A stretch of DNA of 64,000 nt, taken from Apium graveolens. Lineage: Eukaryota > Streptophyta > Magnoliopsida > Apiales > Apiaceae. Positions 1 through 11,004 of the stretch are shown piece by piece. The DNA lies in contig NC_133655.1 in the NCBI RefSeq assembly GCF_009905375.1, positions 167,610,588 to 167,674,587 of the forward strand. The letters are read 5' to 3'. The translations under genes were made by a program, and so were the position numbers. Positions within the stretch are counted from its first letter, which is position 1. Each line of letters starts with the position of its first letter. The notes under the pieces are model-generated. The model did not search any database, was not told the origin of the DNA, and saw only the letters and a list, made by a program, of their open reading frames with translations.

Positions 1-81
1 CTTTACCAACTTTAACTTCTGATAACAACTTCAGTCTGTATACACATCAGAATTTGAGCAGTTGTAGATCTTGACTTGGCT

Positions 82-3000
82 TCACTTTCTGATCTCTTTG
101 ATGTCAGGAGTTGTTCTGAGATAGTTTTTTATCAAACATCTTTCAGCATATCTGAGTTCATCAATCATCCTCCTTTTAGCATCTTTGAATTCTGTAGTAT
201 CTTCACCAGTTTGGAAGATAACATATCTAAGATCATTAATTTTTGCTTTTCTCAACTCCTGATCTAGTCTTATGACATAGGCTTTGTCAGACTCTAGATT
301 GAATTCAAGTCCCTTAATACCAAGATATGTTCTGATCGTTGCAGTATTAGACTTCATATCAACAATATCACCCTTGTGATCTCTGTACTTGGGACAGTAT
401 GTGCTGTCAGACTTTACAGAATAAAGCCTTTTCTGTCTCTGAATTTGAGTCTTCAAATAACTTGCAACACTTTCTGTTATTCTGTCATTCACTTGAAGTA
501 AAAATAAAACATGTTCTAGTTCCTCAAAATACTTCAGTGGTATAACATTTTCCCTTATATGGTAAACCCTTCCATCTGTCATAAAATATAACAAGATGTG
601 TTCTTTCAAGAAGGTATGGTAGACCATCTGTACAGATTCTAGTTGATTTAATCTTTCAGGAGTTGCTCCAACACCTGGTTCACTTAAGGAAGTTGGATCA
701 TTGGTTGTGTTCTACACTCTTCTTTCATCAGCACTACCCAATCCAGATTTATCTCTTGCTTCCTTTCAAGTAACCACTCTTGCTTCAAAACCACTTGCTG
801 CAGTCTTCAAAGCTTGAGTCTATTTGGCTTTAGTGAATCCTGGTAGGAGTAACTTTGAGTATTTAACATGAGCAATGTCAGAGGTTTCCTTTGACTTATC
901 TTCTGATATCAAGTCAACTTGAGCTATGTCAGAGGTTGCTTGCTTCATTATTATATCAGAACTAACTATATCTTGACTCTGAATAACTTGAGCCATGTCA
1001 GAGGTTGCTTTAGAAATCTTCCTTGAAGAGTAAGATCAGTATCTTCAACAGAAATTTCTTAATCCATAGGAGGCACATAAACCTTTACAGGTTCACCAAC
1101 TTTTTCTTTTCCCTTGGACCTTGGATCTATCTGCAATTGTGATTTGGCCTTAGTTGCCACAGGATTTGTCCTTTCTTTTATCACAATGCCTTTAGCCGTA
1201 GGAAGTTTCTTTTTAACTATAGAAGCTTCAGATTTGGAGTTAACCTTTTCTAACTTGAGCCTAGCTTCTTCTTCCATTAGACTCTCAAAGTCCATTCCTG
1301 GATTTTCTTTTAGAAATAACTGTCTTGAAATTTCTTCATCAAGATCCGAAAGTTCATTAGAACTTATCCTTTTACCAGTATCAGAAGTTATTCTTCTCCC
1401 AGTATCAGAACTTGTTCTATGACTTGCAGTTCCAGCTCTACTTGATGAGAGACCTCCACCTTGACCACGACCTCCACCCATTCTAGAGTTTCCCGGGTCA
1501 TTACCATCATCCTTTTTCTTCAGTGTCTTATCAGGTTTGCATTTGGACTTAATTACCTTCTCCCCCTTTTTGGCATCAGCAGGTAAAAGAAGAGAGAGAA
1601 GCAATTCCACGGAGGATTGGATCTCATTGAGTTGAGATTGCTGAAAAGCTTGATTTTTCAAAATTTCATCAATCTGAGACTGTTGCTTCTCTTGGGTTTT
1701 CTCAATGTTGGTAATTTGATCAAAGGAAGGTTTGAAAAACCTTTTCTTGTTCATCTTGACAAGTGTATCTTGCTGCAATAAGGATTCTTGAATCTTGTCC
1801 ACTTTGGCCTGAGTTACAGACTGTTGACCTTGAAGGTGCCTTGTAGTAAGTGCAGTAACTCTTAGCTGTGTCTTGAAATCTTCATTGACTAACAACTCAT
1901 CAGCTTTTTCCAAATGATCAGCAAGAATCTTTTTAGAAGGAACAAAGGTAACTGTGTTCCACTCCTTAGTCCACTCCTGTCCTCTAGGAGTTTCACTCCA
2001 AGGTACTGGTGCTTCCCCTGTCACAAACTTTTTGACTATTTCAGCCTTTAAAGGAGCTTGTAGAGGTGCATGTCCAGAAGGACCAGCTGCATCAGCATCT
2101 AAATTTGTAGCAGCATTACCAGTAGCATCAACATTTGCAGCATCAGAACTTACAGAGTCAACGGCTTCAGCATCTTCTGATACAAGAATAGTATGAGAAG
2201 CTATGGATGCTTCAACATCATCCTCTAAGGACTGATCTCCAACTAAGTTCTGATCAACATCCATATTCTGATGCTCACCTAAAATCTAATCTTCAGTATC
2301 TAGATACAGAGAAGGTGTTGTAGGCAATTCTGGATGAAAATCAGCATCAGGAATTGGTGTTGTTGGTGGAGTGACTTGAATTGTTGGAGCTTCTAAGTAG
2401 AGAACCTCAGGCACAATTAGGTTGTGAATATCAATCTCAGCACTTGTGCCTGGGTCTGCAGTAGATACTGGTTCAGTTATAGGAGACACAGGTGGTGTAG
2501 ATACTTTATCTTGAGCAGTTTCCTGAGTTGGTGACAATGGAGGTGTAGATGCAGTAGCTTCAGCAAATTCTGGCTCTTTTGAGATCAGAGATCCTGATCT
2601 CCTTCCTGAGCTGCTACTTCCTCATCCTCTGAAACTGGCTTAGCCCTATTCCCGTGTGCTCTCTGTTTCTTGTATCTCTTTGAAGGTGGAGATACCTTGG
2701 GAGTTTCATCAGAATACATCCTTCTAAGCCTTTTGAGAAGCTTAGAACCCCCAATTCCAATATCCTTCTAAGAAGAGACCTTCTCAGCTTCTTTGACAAC
2801 AGGTTCTGACACAGGAACCTATTCCTCACTATCTGACTCATCTCTCAGAACAATCCTCCTTCTTTTCTGTTGTGTCTGAGGTACAGTCTTTGTCCTCTTG
2901 AGCTTTGAAGATGAAGGCCTCACAGTATGTGCTGATGATGGAGGTTGAGATATCTGTGAAGGTTTGAAATATGTTCTGATGGAGGGTTGAGTTGGTTGAG

Positions 3001-3890
3001 GTGTATGTGTGTTGTGTTCTGATGGTTGTTGTGATGTCTGGGATGTGCTAGTGGGTTGAACATCAGGGTACACAGATCTGTAGGTGTGAGGATCAGCATT
3101 TACCAGGATCTGTTTTACAGACTGAGGTATCTGTAAGGGTCTAACCACCTTCTTCTTAAGGTCAGTCTTTACCAAGTCATTAAAATCCCGTTTTGCAAGC
3201 TTAAAGGGTGGAATTAAATCAGTGGTAGGTTGGGGTTCATCAGCACAACAGAAGGTATATATAAGCTGACAGAATCGAGAAAAGTACACTACATTCCTAT
3301 CTTCTGTCATCCTATCCCCTATAAAACCTAGCACAACACTTGCAAAATCAAAGTGAGATTGGTGAATAATAGCATACTTGATGTGCTGACTCATAATTGG
3401 AATGGCATCAAAGTTGGAACACTTATTGGCGAATGCCTTAGTGATACAGTCGAAGAAAAAGCTCCATTCCTTCCTGATATGTGCCCTTTTCAACTGTCCA
3501 AGCTTGGCCAAACTCTTCTCATAACCCAAATTGGACATGAGCTGCTATAGAACACGGTCCTCCGCTGTTGAAAAAATGCAGCCTTCTGGTAAGTGGAGAG
3601 CTTTACGAACTGCTCCAAGAGTTACCACATGCTCAACATCATTCACTTCAAAAAATAATGCTTGGAGTACCAGTAGCACCACCATTATCAAAATGCCCAA
3701 TTCGCCAGAACGTCAGAACTTGTTGGCTTGAAATGACTTGAGGTTGGGTCAACGCATACCCAATCTCACTATGTGCTAGAAGATCTTGTACAAAGTGCAA
3801 ATCATATGGAGCTTCAGCCTTGTTCAAGATTGCAGCATAGTTGTTGGGTACAAACTTGGCTCCATCTATAATCAAATCCTTAGGTGCCAT
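82..3890 (-). pseudogene. Element D ORF3, broken copy of the post-pol accessory ORF
   Basis: Same protein as the intact 1236-aa ORF3 of element B. It starts with MAPKDLIIDGAKFVPNNYAA at 3890 and ends with TTPDIKEIRK at 82. Stops and frameshifts cut it into pieces at about 3890-3648, 3538-2819, 2841-2614, 2537-2286, 2264-1059 and 627-82. The N-terminal domain (REWSFFFDCITKAF), the low-complexity Ser/Thr/Pro middle, the glutamine-rich coiled-coil stretch near 1600-1800 (EKTQEKQQSQIDEILKNQ) and the C-terminal domain are all recognisable. I see no signal peptide or clear membrane segment, so an envelope role is not supported by sequence. Function unknown. Confidence 0.88.
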
Positions 3891-4608
3891 GAGAAAAATT
3901 GAGAAATTAGGTTGCCTGTAAGGTGTTTGATAAAATGTCTGTATGAAAAAGCGTCACTAGATGAGAGAGAATAAAAGTAAAGAGATAGATAAAATATGAA
4001 AGTAAATAAAAGAGTTTACAATCTTTTCTCTCTTTTACTTATACACGATAGAAAAAGTAACCGTTGGTACACCTGTCAGACATGCAGCAGTAATAGATAA
4101 TTAATGGGCACGGGAATTCAGTAATCATTACTTATCACATGCAATTTTTTAAGGAAAAACCGTTTCACTTACCAAGTAATCCCATTAATCAAGGTAGTTC
4201 AGTTTTGTTTTAAAATTTAAAACTGTTCCCACTTAATAAATTATTTTCACTGCGAGACCAATATTCTGTAAAAATATGACCAATGAGAGAATGACCATAA
4301 AGAAACCAAGTAAACAAATACTGCCACGTCAGAATCAGAACTTGATTTGTATCAGAGCTAAAAAGCTCATCAGAATATGGTTAGCATCAGGATTTAAAAA
4401 TTCATCAGAATATCAAACGACTCAGAGACAAAATCTTGCATAAATATAAAATTTCATTAATATATTGAGCAAATACATTTCATGAAATTTAAATTACATG
4501 CTGAAAAGTACAAGATTGTCCTAAGCTACAAATCCTAACATCAACAGCTTTTGTCCTAAGCTAAGAAGCCAGACAAAGCTGACGGTGAAGAGAAACAGGG
4601 AGCAGAAA
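3891..4608. other. Spacer between ORF3 and small ORF of element D
   Basis: No coding sequence seen. It holds the ORF3 leader and TATA-like box, then AT-rich sequence. The part at about 4310-4440 contains several copies of the TCAGAAnTT word found all over B and D. The last 100 bases before the small ORF stop codon align with 22690-22811 of element B. Confidence 0.7.
4035..4044 (-). promoter_or_regulatory. Putative TATA box for ORF3 of element D
   Basis: On the minus strand this reads GTATAAGTAA, about 150 nt before the ORF3 start codon at 3890, followed by an AG/CT-rich leader. Element B has GTATAAGTAC at the matching place (22271-22280). Sequence upstream of both boxes (ACCGTTGG, CCTGTCAGACATGCAG on the plus strand) is also conserved. 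Promoter activity is inference. Confidence 0.45.
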
Positions 4609-4848
4609 TTATTTCTTCTTCCTACTCTCAACAAAAAGAACATCAAGATGAATGATTCGCTCTTGCTGTCGGAGATGACGGAGATGTAGATCTCGTTGGA
4701 CTATCAATAGGTCATGTTTAATGATCTCTGGAAATTGAATCCAGAGATTATGAGGAATGTTGTTGATATGGTATGGAGTTGGAATTCCATTTTGAAAAAC
4801 ATGTACAGTCTCAGTGCCATAATTGTAAAACCAGCCAAATTCAGCCAT
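4609..4848 (-). CDS. Element D small accessory ORF (79 aa), unknown function
   Basis: Start chosen at ATG 4848 (MAEFGWFYNYG), because a TATA-like box lies about 63 nt upstream and the element B homologue begins at the matching place. The C-terminal third, LRQQERIIHLDVLFVESRKKK with its first and last residues shared, matches LRQQERIIRLAIMFVESRKKK of the 91-aa protein in element B. The N-terminal halves have diverged but keep an F-NY motif and an IP---W---P pattern. The protein is small and its tail is basic and probably helical (heptad-like leucines). It stayed open although gag, pol and ORF3 of the same copy are broken; with only 79 codons that could be chance. I do not recognise a known family. 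The ORF extends upstream without a stop to 4935, but that part is not conserved in B. Confidence 0.6.
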   Translation of the reverse strand: MAEFGWFYNYGTETVHVFQNGIPTPYHINNIPHNLWIQFPEIIKHDLLIVQRDLHLRHLRQQERIIHLDVLFVESRKKK

Positions 4849-4910
4849 TTGTGATGAAGAGAGTGACTTTGTGAGAAAATGAGAGATGTGCTGGCTGGAA
4901 TGAAGTGTTG

Positions 4911-4920
4911 GTTTAAATAG
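4911..4920 (-). promoter_or_regulatory. Putative TATA box of the small ORF, element D
   Basis: The minus strand reads CTATTTAAAC about 63 nt before the small-ORF ATG. Element B has CTATATAAGC at the same place. The sequence just upstream (GCAAtAGAATtCCAaGAGAC on the plus strand) is shared by both copies. Inferred internal promoter. Confidence 0.45.
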
Positions 4921-4962
4921 GCAATAGAATTCCAAGAGACATAAAGAAAATTGAATGGTTAT

Positions 4963-4982
4963 AGGTAGAAATAATTCTACCT
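4963..4982. promoter_or_regulatory. Near-perfect 20-bp palindrome upstream of the small-ORF promoter, element D
   Basis: AGGTAGAAATAATTCTACCT, one base away from the perfect palindrome at 23213-23232 in element B. It is followed in both copies by CGTCTCCCTAGACT. Its position about 45-50 bp upstream of the TATA-like box suggests a protein-binding site; inference only. Confidence 0.4.
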
Positions 4983-6261
4983 CGTCTCCCTAGACTGATG
5001 AGAATAAAACAGCCATTGGAAGTGTAATACAGGATTTAATGTGCACAAGAAACAAGTAAAAATTACTGTGCATGGACGTATACCACTAACCCAAATTATA
5101 TTGACTGTTAATATCTCATCCAAACATATTCTGATTTTAAATAAGGCTGTTTCAGATTTTAACCACAAATAAGTCAAGTAAAGAATCATAGTGTAATATC
5201 AGAATTTAGACTTATATCAGAACTTAACAGTCATCAGCACATGATTTCTTAACTCGAAAAATGAATGCCTATTTCTGTAATTCTTCACATAAATTCTTAT
5301 TTCATTTCTTCAGAACTTAATCATCAGAACTTCCATCATAACTTGTCCTCAAAATTTATGTAACAGATACTTAAACGTTCATCTAAAACACCATTTATCA
5401 CCACAGTAATTTTCATCATTCATATGGAGTGTATATGTGTGCAGTAAGCTAAATATCAGATAAAGATTAAAGTCTGATTCACTTCAGTACATCTTAAAAA
5501 TAAGGCATAACTAAGAACTTTGCTCAAAATCTGTCATGATTCTGAAGTCTACTTTTAGAAAGAGTTCATGCATGAGTCCACCTCAACAGTTTTGTGCTCA
5601 TTTTATGCATCTTTTGAAATTCCATTTTACAGTGGCTTCTCAGTGTAAGTGAGTCATGACTGCTTATCAGAATTTATGCTATTATCAGAGTATTTCTCCA
5701 GTAATCATAGAGTGTGAAAAGTCACCAAGAAAAATATTTATTTTTGCTTTTCTGATGCATATTACTTAATACCAGCAAAGCACTTAGGTCTTCCCTTCCA
5801 CAGTTTTTACTCTAGATCTCAAAGGAGTACTTGATTTTTATTTCTTTTTCTTTTCTTTTGATAAGTGAGGCTTATCAGCACTTAGTACATTCACAAGATT
5901 TACTAACATCAGAACTTAACAGATGAGAAGCACTATTCTAGTTATTGACTTAGTAATAAGATAGACAAAGTAAACTTAACTAAGCTCAATATCAGAATTT
6001 GCTTGTGTCAATAGATTTCCACATAAATAATTACTTCAAACATGGGATTTGTTAGTATATTAAAGACTACCAGGTCAGCATCTAGCATATTTATCCTCAT
6101 TGGATTGAATAATCATAGAAACATTCATATCACTATCAAGGTTTAGAAATTCACATCAGACAACAATCAGTACTTAAACAATTTTCAATTAAGCACAGAA
6201 TACACAAAGATGTTAATATCTGTAAATACTGATCATAAAGTCTAATGCATCAGAACAAAAA
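4983..6261. other. Long pol-downstream spacer of element D
   Basis: No convincing ORF. AT-rich, with many copies of ATCAGAACTT or one-base variants (for example 5216-5225 and 5908-5917). A block at about 5570-5760 is nearly identical to 23815-24010 in element B. It may be 3' UTR of the genomic RNA, regulatory sequence for the downstream ORFs, or both. Confidence 0.65.
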
Positions 6262-9200
6262 CTAAGCAGATTTAGAGAAAGAACCTGAAACCATTCCAAG
6301 TTCATTTACTAATCTTATAAAAGTAGCTTCAAACAGTGGTTTTATGAAGATATCTGCCAGTTGTTGATCTGTTGGAACAAAGTGCAATTCCACTGTACCT
6401 TCATCCACACGTTCCCTTATGAAGTGGTACCTTATGCTGATGTGCTTTGTCATTGAGTGTTGAACTGGATTACCTGTCATAGCAATAGCACTTTGATTAT
6501 CACAGTAAATAGGGATTTTAAAATATGTTAACCCATAATCCAGTAACTGATTCTTCATCCAAAGAATCTGTGCACAACAGCTTCCTGTAGCAATGTATTC
6601 TGCTTCTGCAGTTGATATGGAAATTGACTTTTGTTTCTTGCTAAACCAAGAAACCAATCCGCCTCCAAGAAATTGGCAGCTTCCACTTGTGCTTTTCCTG
6701 TCAATTTTGCAACCTACAAAATCTGCATCTGAGTAACCTATTAGCTTAATGTCTGATTCTCTAGGATACCACAATCCCAGATCAGTTGTTCCCTTAAGAT
6801 ACCTGAAAATTATTTTCACAGCTGTTAAGTGAGGTTCTCTTGGATCTGCTTCAAATCTTGCACAAAGACAGGTAGCATACATGATATCAGGTCTACTAGC
6901 AGTTAGATAGAGTAGAGAGCCAATCATACCTCTGTAATCAGTAATATCTACTGATTTACCAGTATCCTTATCCAATTTTGTTGCAGTGGCCATGGGAGTG
7001 GATGCACTTGAACAATCTTGCATTCCAAATTTCTTCAGCAAATTTCTGGTGTACTTGGTTTGACAAATAAAAGTGCTTTCTTCATTCTGCTTGACTTGAA
7101 GGCCCAGAAAATAGCTAAGTTCCCCCATCATACTCATTTGATATCTTGACTGCATCAGTTTGGCAAACTTCTTGCAAAGTTTGTCATTTGTAGAACCAAA
7201 GATGATATCATCAACATATATCTGAACCAAAAGTAAGTCCTTTCCATGGTTGAGGTAGAACAGAAATTTATCAATAGTTCCTCTGTTAAATCCACTTTCC
7301 AGAAGAAACTGAGCTAAAGTCTCATACCATGCTCTTGGAGCTTGCTTAAGGCCATAAAGTGCTTTATCAAGCCTGTAGACATGATTTGGAAATTTAGAAT
7401 CTACAAAGCCTGGAGGTTGTTCAACATATACTTCCTCTTCCAACTCTCCATTGAGAAAAGCACTTTTCACGTCCATTTGAAAGACAGTAAACTTTTTATA
7501 AGCAGCATAAGCCAAAAATATCCTTATGGCTTCCAATCTAGTAACTGGTGCAAATGTTTCATCATAATCAATTCCTCCTGTTGAGAATATCCTTTTACAA
7601 CCAGCCTTGCTTTATTCCTTGTAATTATGCCATCACTATCAGTTTTGTTTCTGAACACCCACTTTGTACCAACAACAGATCTGTTCTTTGGTCTTGGCAC
7701 TAGGGTCCAGACTTTGTTTTTTTCAAATTCATTTAACTCTTCCTGCATTGCTTGCACCCAATCAGCATCCTGAAGAGCTTCTTCCACTTTCTTTGGTTCA
7801 GTCTGAGAAAGATAAGAATTATAGAGACATTCACTTGAAGTAGCTGTTCTAGTTCTGACACCTGCATCAGGATTTCCAATAACCAAGTCAGGTGTATGTG
7901 ATTTATTCCACTTCCTTGCAGATGGAAGGTTTTTCTCTAGAACTGGATGCTCCCCCATGATCCATGCTATCTTCATCAACATTTTCTGATGCTCCCCCTG
8001 AAACTATGCTCTCTGAGTTGGATCCTTCGGAAATTGAGTTTTTAGAATTATCAGAACTTGGCTTATCAGAACTTGATGAATCAGAACTTGAAGAGCCAGT
8101 TGTATATTTTGATGCTTCTTGAGATGTGGTTGTATCTTCAACATGCTCCCCCTGCACAGGTGCATCTTCCTTTGGTATAGTCACCACAGTTTCAATAATA
8201 TCAGAGTTTAATCCATCAGAGTTTGCAGTATCAGGATTTAGACTGTCAGGATTTTCAATATCAGAATTTAAGTCTTCATTTTCAAATCTCAGCTGATCAT
8301 GATCATTGAAATCTTCAAGTCCAGTAATCTTCTTATCATCAAAGGAGACATTGATAGATTCCATGACAACCCTTGTTCTTAAATTGTAGACTCTGAAGGC
8401 TTTTGTGGAAAGTGGATACCCAACAAAAATTCCTTCATCAGCTTTTACATCAAATTTGGATAGTTGTTCAGGGTGAGTCTTAAGAATAAAACACTTGCAT
8501 CCAAATACATGAAAATACTTCAGATTTGGCTTCTTTTTCTTCACCATCTCATATGGTGTCTTTCCATGCTTGTTAATGAGTGTTGCATTCTGAGTAAAAC
8601 AAGCAGTCTGCACAGCTTCAGCCCAAAAATAGGTTGGTAGTTTTGCTTCATCAAGCATAGTTCGTGCAGCTTCAATAAGAGTTCTATTCTTTCTTTCAAC
8701 AACTCCATTTTGCTGTGGAGTTCCAGGAGCAGAAAATTCCTGCTTGATTCCATGATCTTTGCAGAACTCTTTCATTGTCAAATTCTTGAACTCAGTGCCA
8801 TTATCACTTCTTATGATCTTCACAGAATCTTTGACCAATTTATCCAGTTGTTTGACATGATCAATCAAGATAGATGTAGTTTCACTTTTTGTGTGCAAGA
8901 AATACACCCATATGTATCTGGTGAACTCATCCACTATGACCATATCATATTTCTTCTTTGCAATAGACATGACATTCGCTGGACCAAATAGATCTACATG
9001 AAGTAGGTGATAAGACTCAAGAATTGATGATTCAGTCTTGCTCTTGAATGAAGATTTTCTTTGCTTAGCCTTCTGACATGAATCACAAAGGCCATCAGAA
9101 GCAAATACTGATTTTGGCAATCTCTCACAAGATCTTTCTTGACCAGTTCATTTATATTGTTGAAATTTAAATGAGAGAGTTTCTTGTGCCAATTCCAGCT

Positions 9201-9611
9201 TTCTTCAATTGATGCTCTACTCACTAGACAGATTGCAGACCCATCAGTACTTGTTGAAAGCTTGGCTTCATAAATGTTACCATGCCTGTATCCTTTCAGA
9301 ACAACTTTTCCTGTAGATTTGCTTACAATTTCACAGTGTTCTTCAAAGAAATCCACATGATAACCTCTGTCACAGATATGACTAACACTCAGCAGATTGT
9401 GTTTAAGTCCTGAGACCAGAGCTACTTCTTTAATGATGACATTCCCAAGATTGATATTGCCATATCCCAATGGTTTTCCAATGTTGCCATCTCCATAAGA
9501 AACACTTGGGCCAGCCTTCTCCACAAAGTCTGATAGCAGGGCTTTATTTCCAGTCATATGTCCTGAGCATCCACGGTCCAGAACTAGGATGTTTTTCTTG
9601 TTGCCCTGCAA
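6262..9611 (-). pseudogene. pol: Element D pol (protease, integrase, reverse transcriptase, RNase H), frameshifted
   Basis: Ty1/copia order from right to left. Protease (LDRGCSGHMTG, where the catalytic DSG has become DRG) is followed by the integrase HHCC finger (NWHKKLSHL...CDSCQKAKQ). The integrase core ([22 protein letters not shown]) precedes reverse transcriptase ([11 protein letters not shown]) and RNase H ([21 protein letters not shown]). Compared with B, three single-base indels break the frame: a deletion near 9121, an extra T near 7930 and a deletion near 7575. All catalytic motifs except the protease DSG survive. The start codon is not AUG; the reading frame opens just after the gag stop. 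Confidence 0.93.
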
Positions 9612-9626
9612 TCACAAAGACCACTA
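9601..9626 (-). promoter_or_regulatory. Gag-pol junction of element D with two in-frame stops and acceptor-like AG
   Basis: Gag ends at TAG (9624-9626). The same frame then reads TGG TCT TTG TGA TTG CAG GGC into pol. The arrangement is identical in element B. TTTGTGATTGCAG/GG resembles a 3' splice site. How pol is expressed is not shown by sequence alone. Confidence 0.5.
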
Positions 9627-10999
9627 ATGATTAGTTTTAAGGACCCAGACTTGCTTGGATCCTTTGGTCTTATTAGGTTTGTTAACATTTGCAGCGGATT
9701 TAGCATCAGAGTTTGTGTTAACATTTTTCTTATCAGCATTTACACTATCAGACTTTGTATCAGAACTTACACTAGAAGGAACAATGCTAACTTTCTTTAA
9801 AGACGGTTTTATTTGATAATAATCATAGTACAAACTATGATATTCCTTACAAGTATAAATGGAATGCCATAAACTACCACAATGAAAACAAGGATTTTGT
9901 GGCCTATATCTAACAGACTGGCCGTTAACTCCTGACTTTGAAGATAAGGAGTTTATATTCTTATTCTTCCTGCAAAAAGAAGCCAGATGGTTAGAACTTC
10001 CACAGTTATGAAATATTTTTCTAGGAGCATTAGGAACAGGCTTATAATCATTGCTTTTATTCACACCTTCATTTCCATTCCTATTTTTCCTAGGTGACTT
10101 TATCTTGTTTATTTTCTTTACATCTTTCAGCTTATGCTTAAGCTGCTTCTTTGTCATTAAGCCTACGTTTACTTCAGTTGTCTTTTCCTGTTTTAGTTTG
10201 TTAGAAGTTAATTCCTCTTTAACTTCTGATTTCTCAGTATCAGACTTTACAGCTACAAACTTAACAGGTTTTAACTTTGGCTTTTGTTTAACAACTATAG
10301 GCTTAATTTCTACAGTTCCTTTATCATTCTTATCATCTCCATAATCTAATCCCTCTTTCCAGTTTCCACTACTTAACAAATTCTGAGTTGTTCTGCCAGA
10401 GTTAGTCCAAGTCCTAATAATATCTCTTTCCTTTTCTAACTCAGTCTTTAGAGATTCATTCATTTTAAGTACTTCATCCCTAACATAGAAAGCATCATCT
10501 CTATATTTCTGAGTTTGATGGAACATGACTAACTCTTTTTCAAAATAATCATTCCTCTTTTTACAAGCAAGATTTTTAGAAGTTAATCTTTCATATGTTA
10601 AAGTTTGATCTCTATAACTAATGAACATGGTTTTAAGATATCTTCTCAACTCATTAATGTCATCGGTATGAAAGGCGTAAGTAGTTTGAGGTACCTTTAA
10701 CTCATCAGCTTCAGGACTGCTATCAGCATTTGCCATCAAGGCATAGTTCACCTCACTTTCAGAATATCAAGTGTATGTCCAGCTTTTCTTCTTTGTGACA
10801 AGAGTCTTGCCTTTGTCACTCTTCACTTTCTTGTAATCAGGAGATATGTGGTCTTTCTCACCACAGTTGTAGCATTTGACATTTGTGTAATCTCCTCTGT
10901 CAGACTTCCCTCTTTTGCCTTCATATTTTGTGAAACTCTTCTTATCAGAACTTGCACCTTTCCTGGAAAACCTCTTTCCCTTTCTGAATTTCCTGTATG
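9624..10999 (-). pseudogene. gag: Element D gag, C-terminal part
   Basis: Continuation of the gag that starts at 36173, cut by element C at 11000. The first zinc knuckle near 10860 reads CYNCGEKDHISPDY, with the last cysteine lost. The second (FHNCGSSNHLASFC) has lost its first cysteine, and the third (CFHCGSLWHSIYTC) is intact. A stop lies near 10768 upstream of the long open stretch 10751-9624. The region between knuckles one and two is Lys/Glu-rich with coiled-coil character, as in B. Ends WVLKTNH then TAG. Confidence 0.88.
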
Positions 11000-11004
11000 T
11001 AATC
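11000..11004 (+). repeat. Target-site duplication of element C, left copy (TAATC)
   Basis: TAATC here and CAATC at 35225-35229. The empty site is seen in element B gag (CTGTATGTAATCTTTGTG on the plus strand near 29262-29279), so the insertion point is certain and one copy has mutated. Confidence 0.9.
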
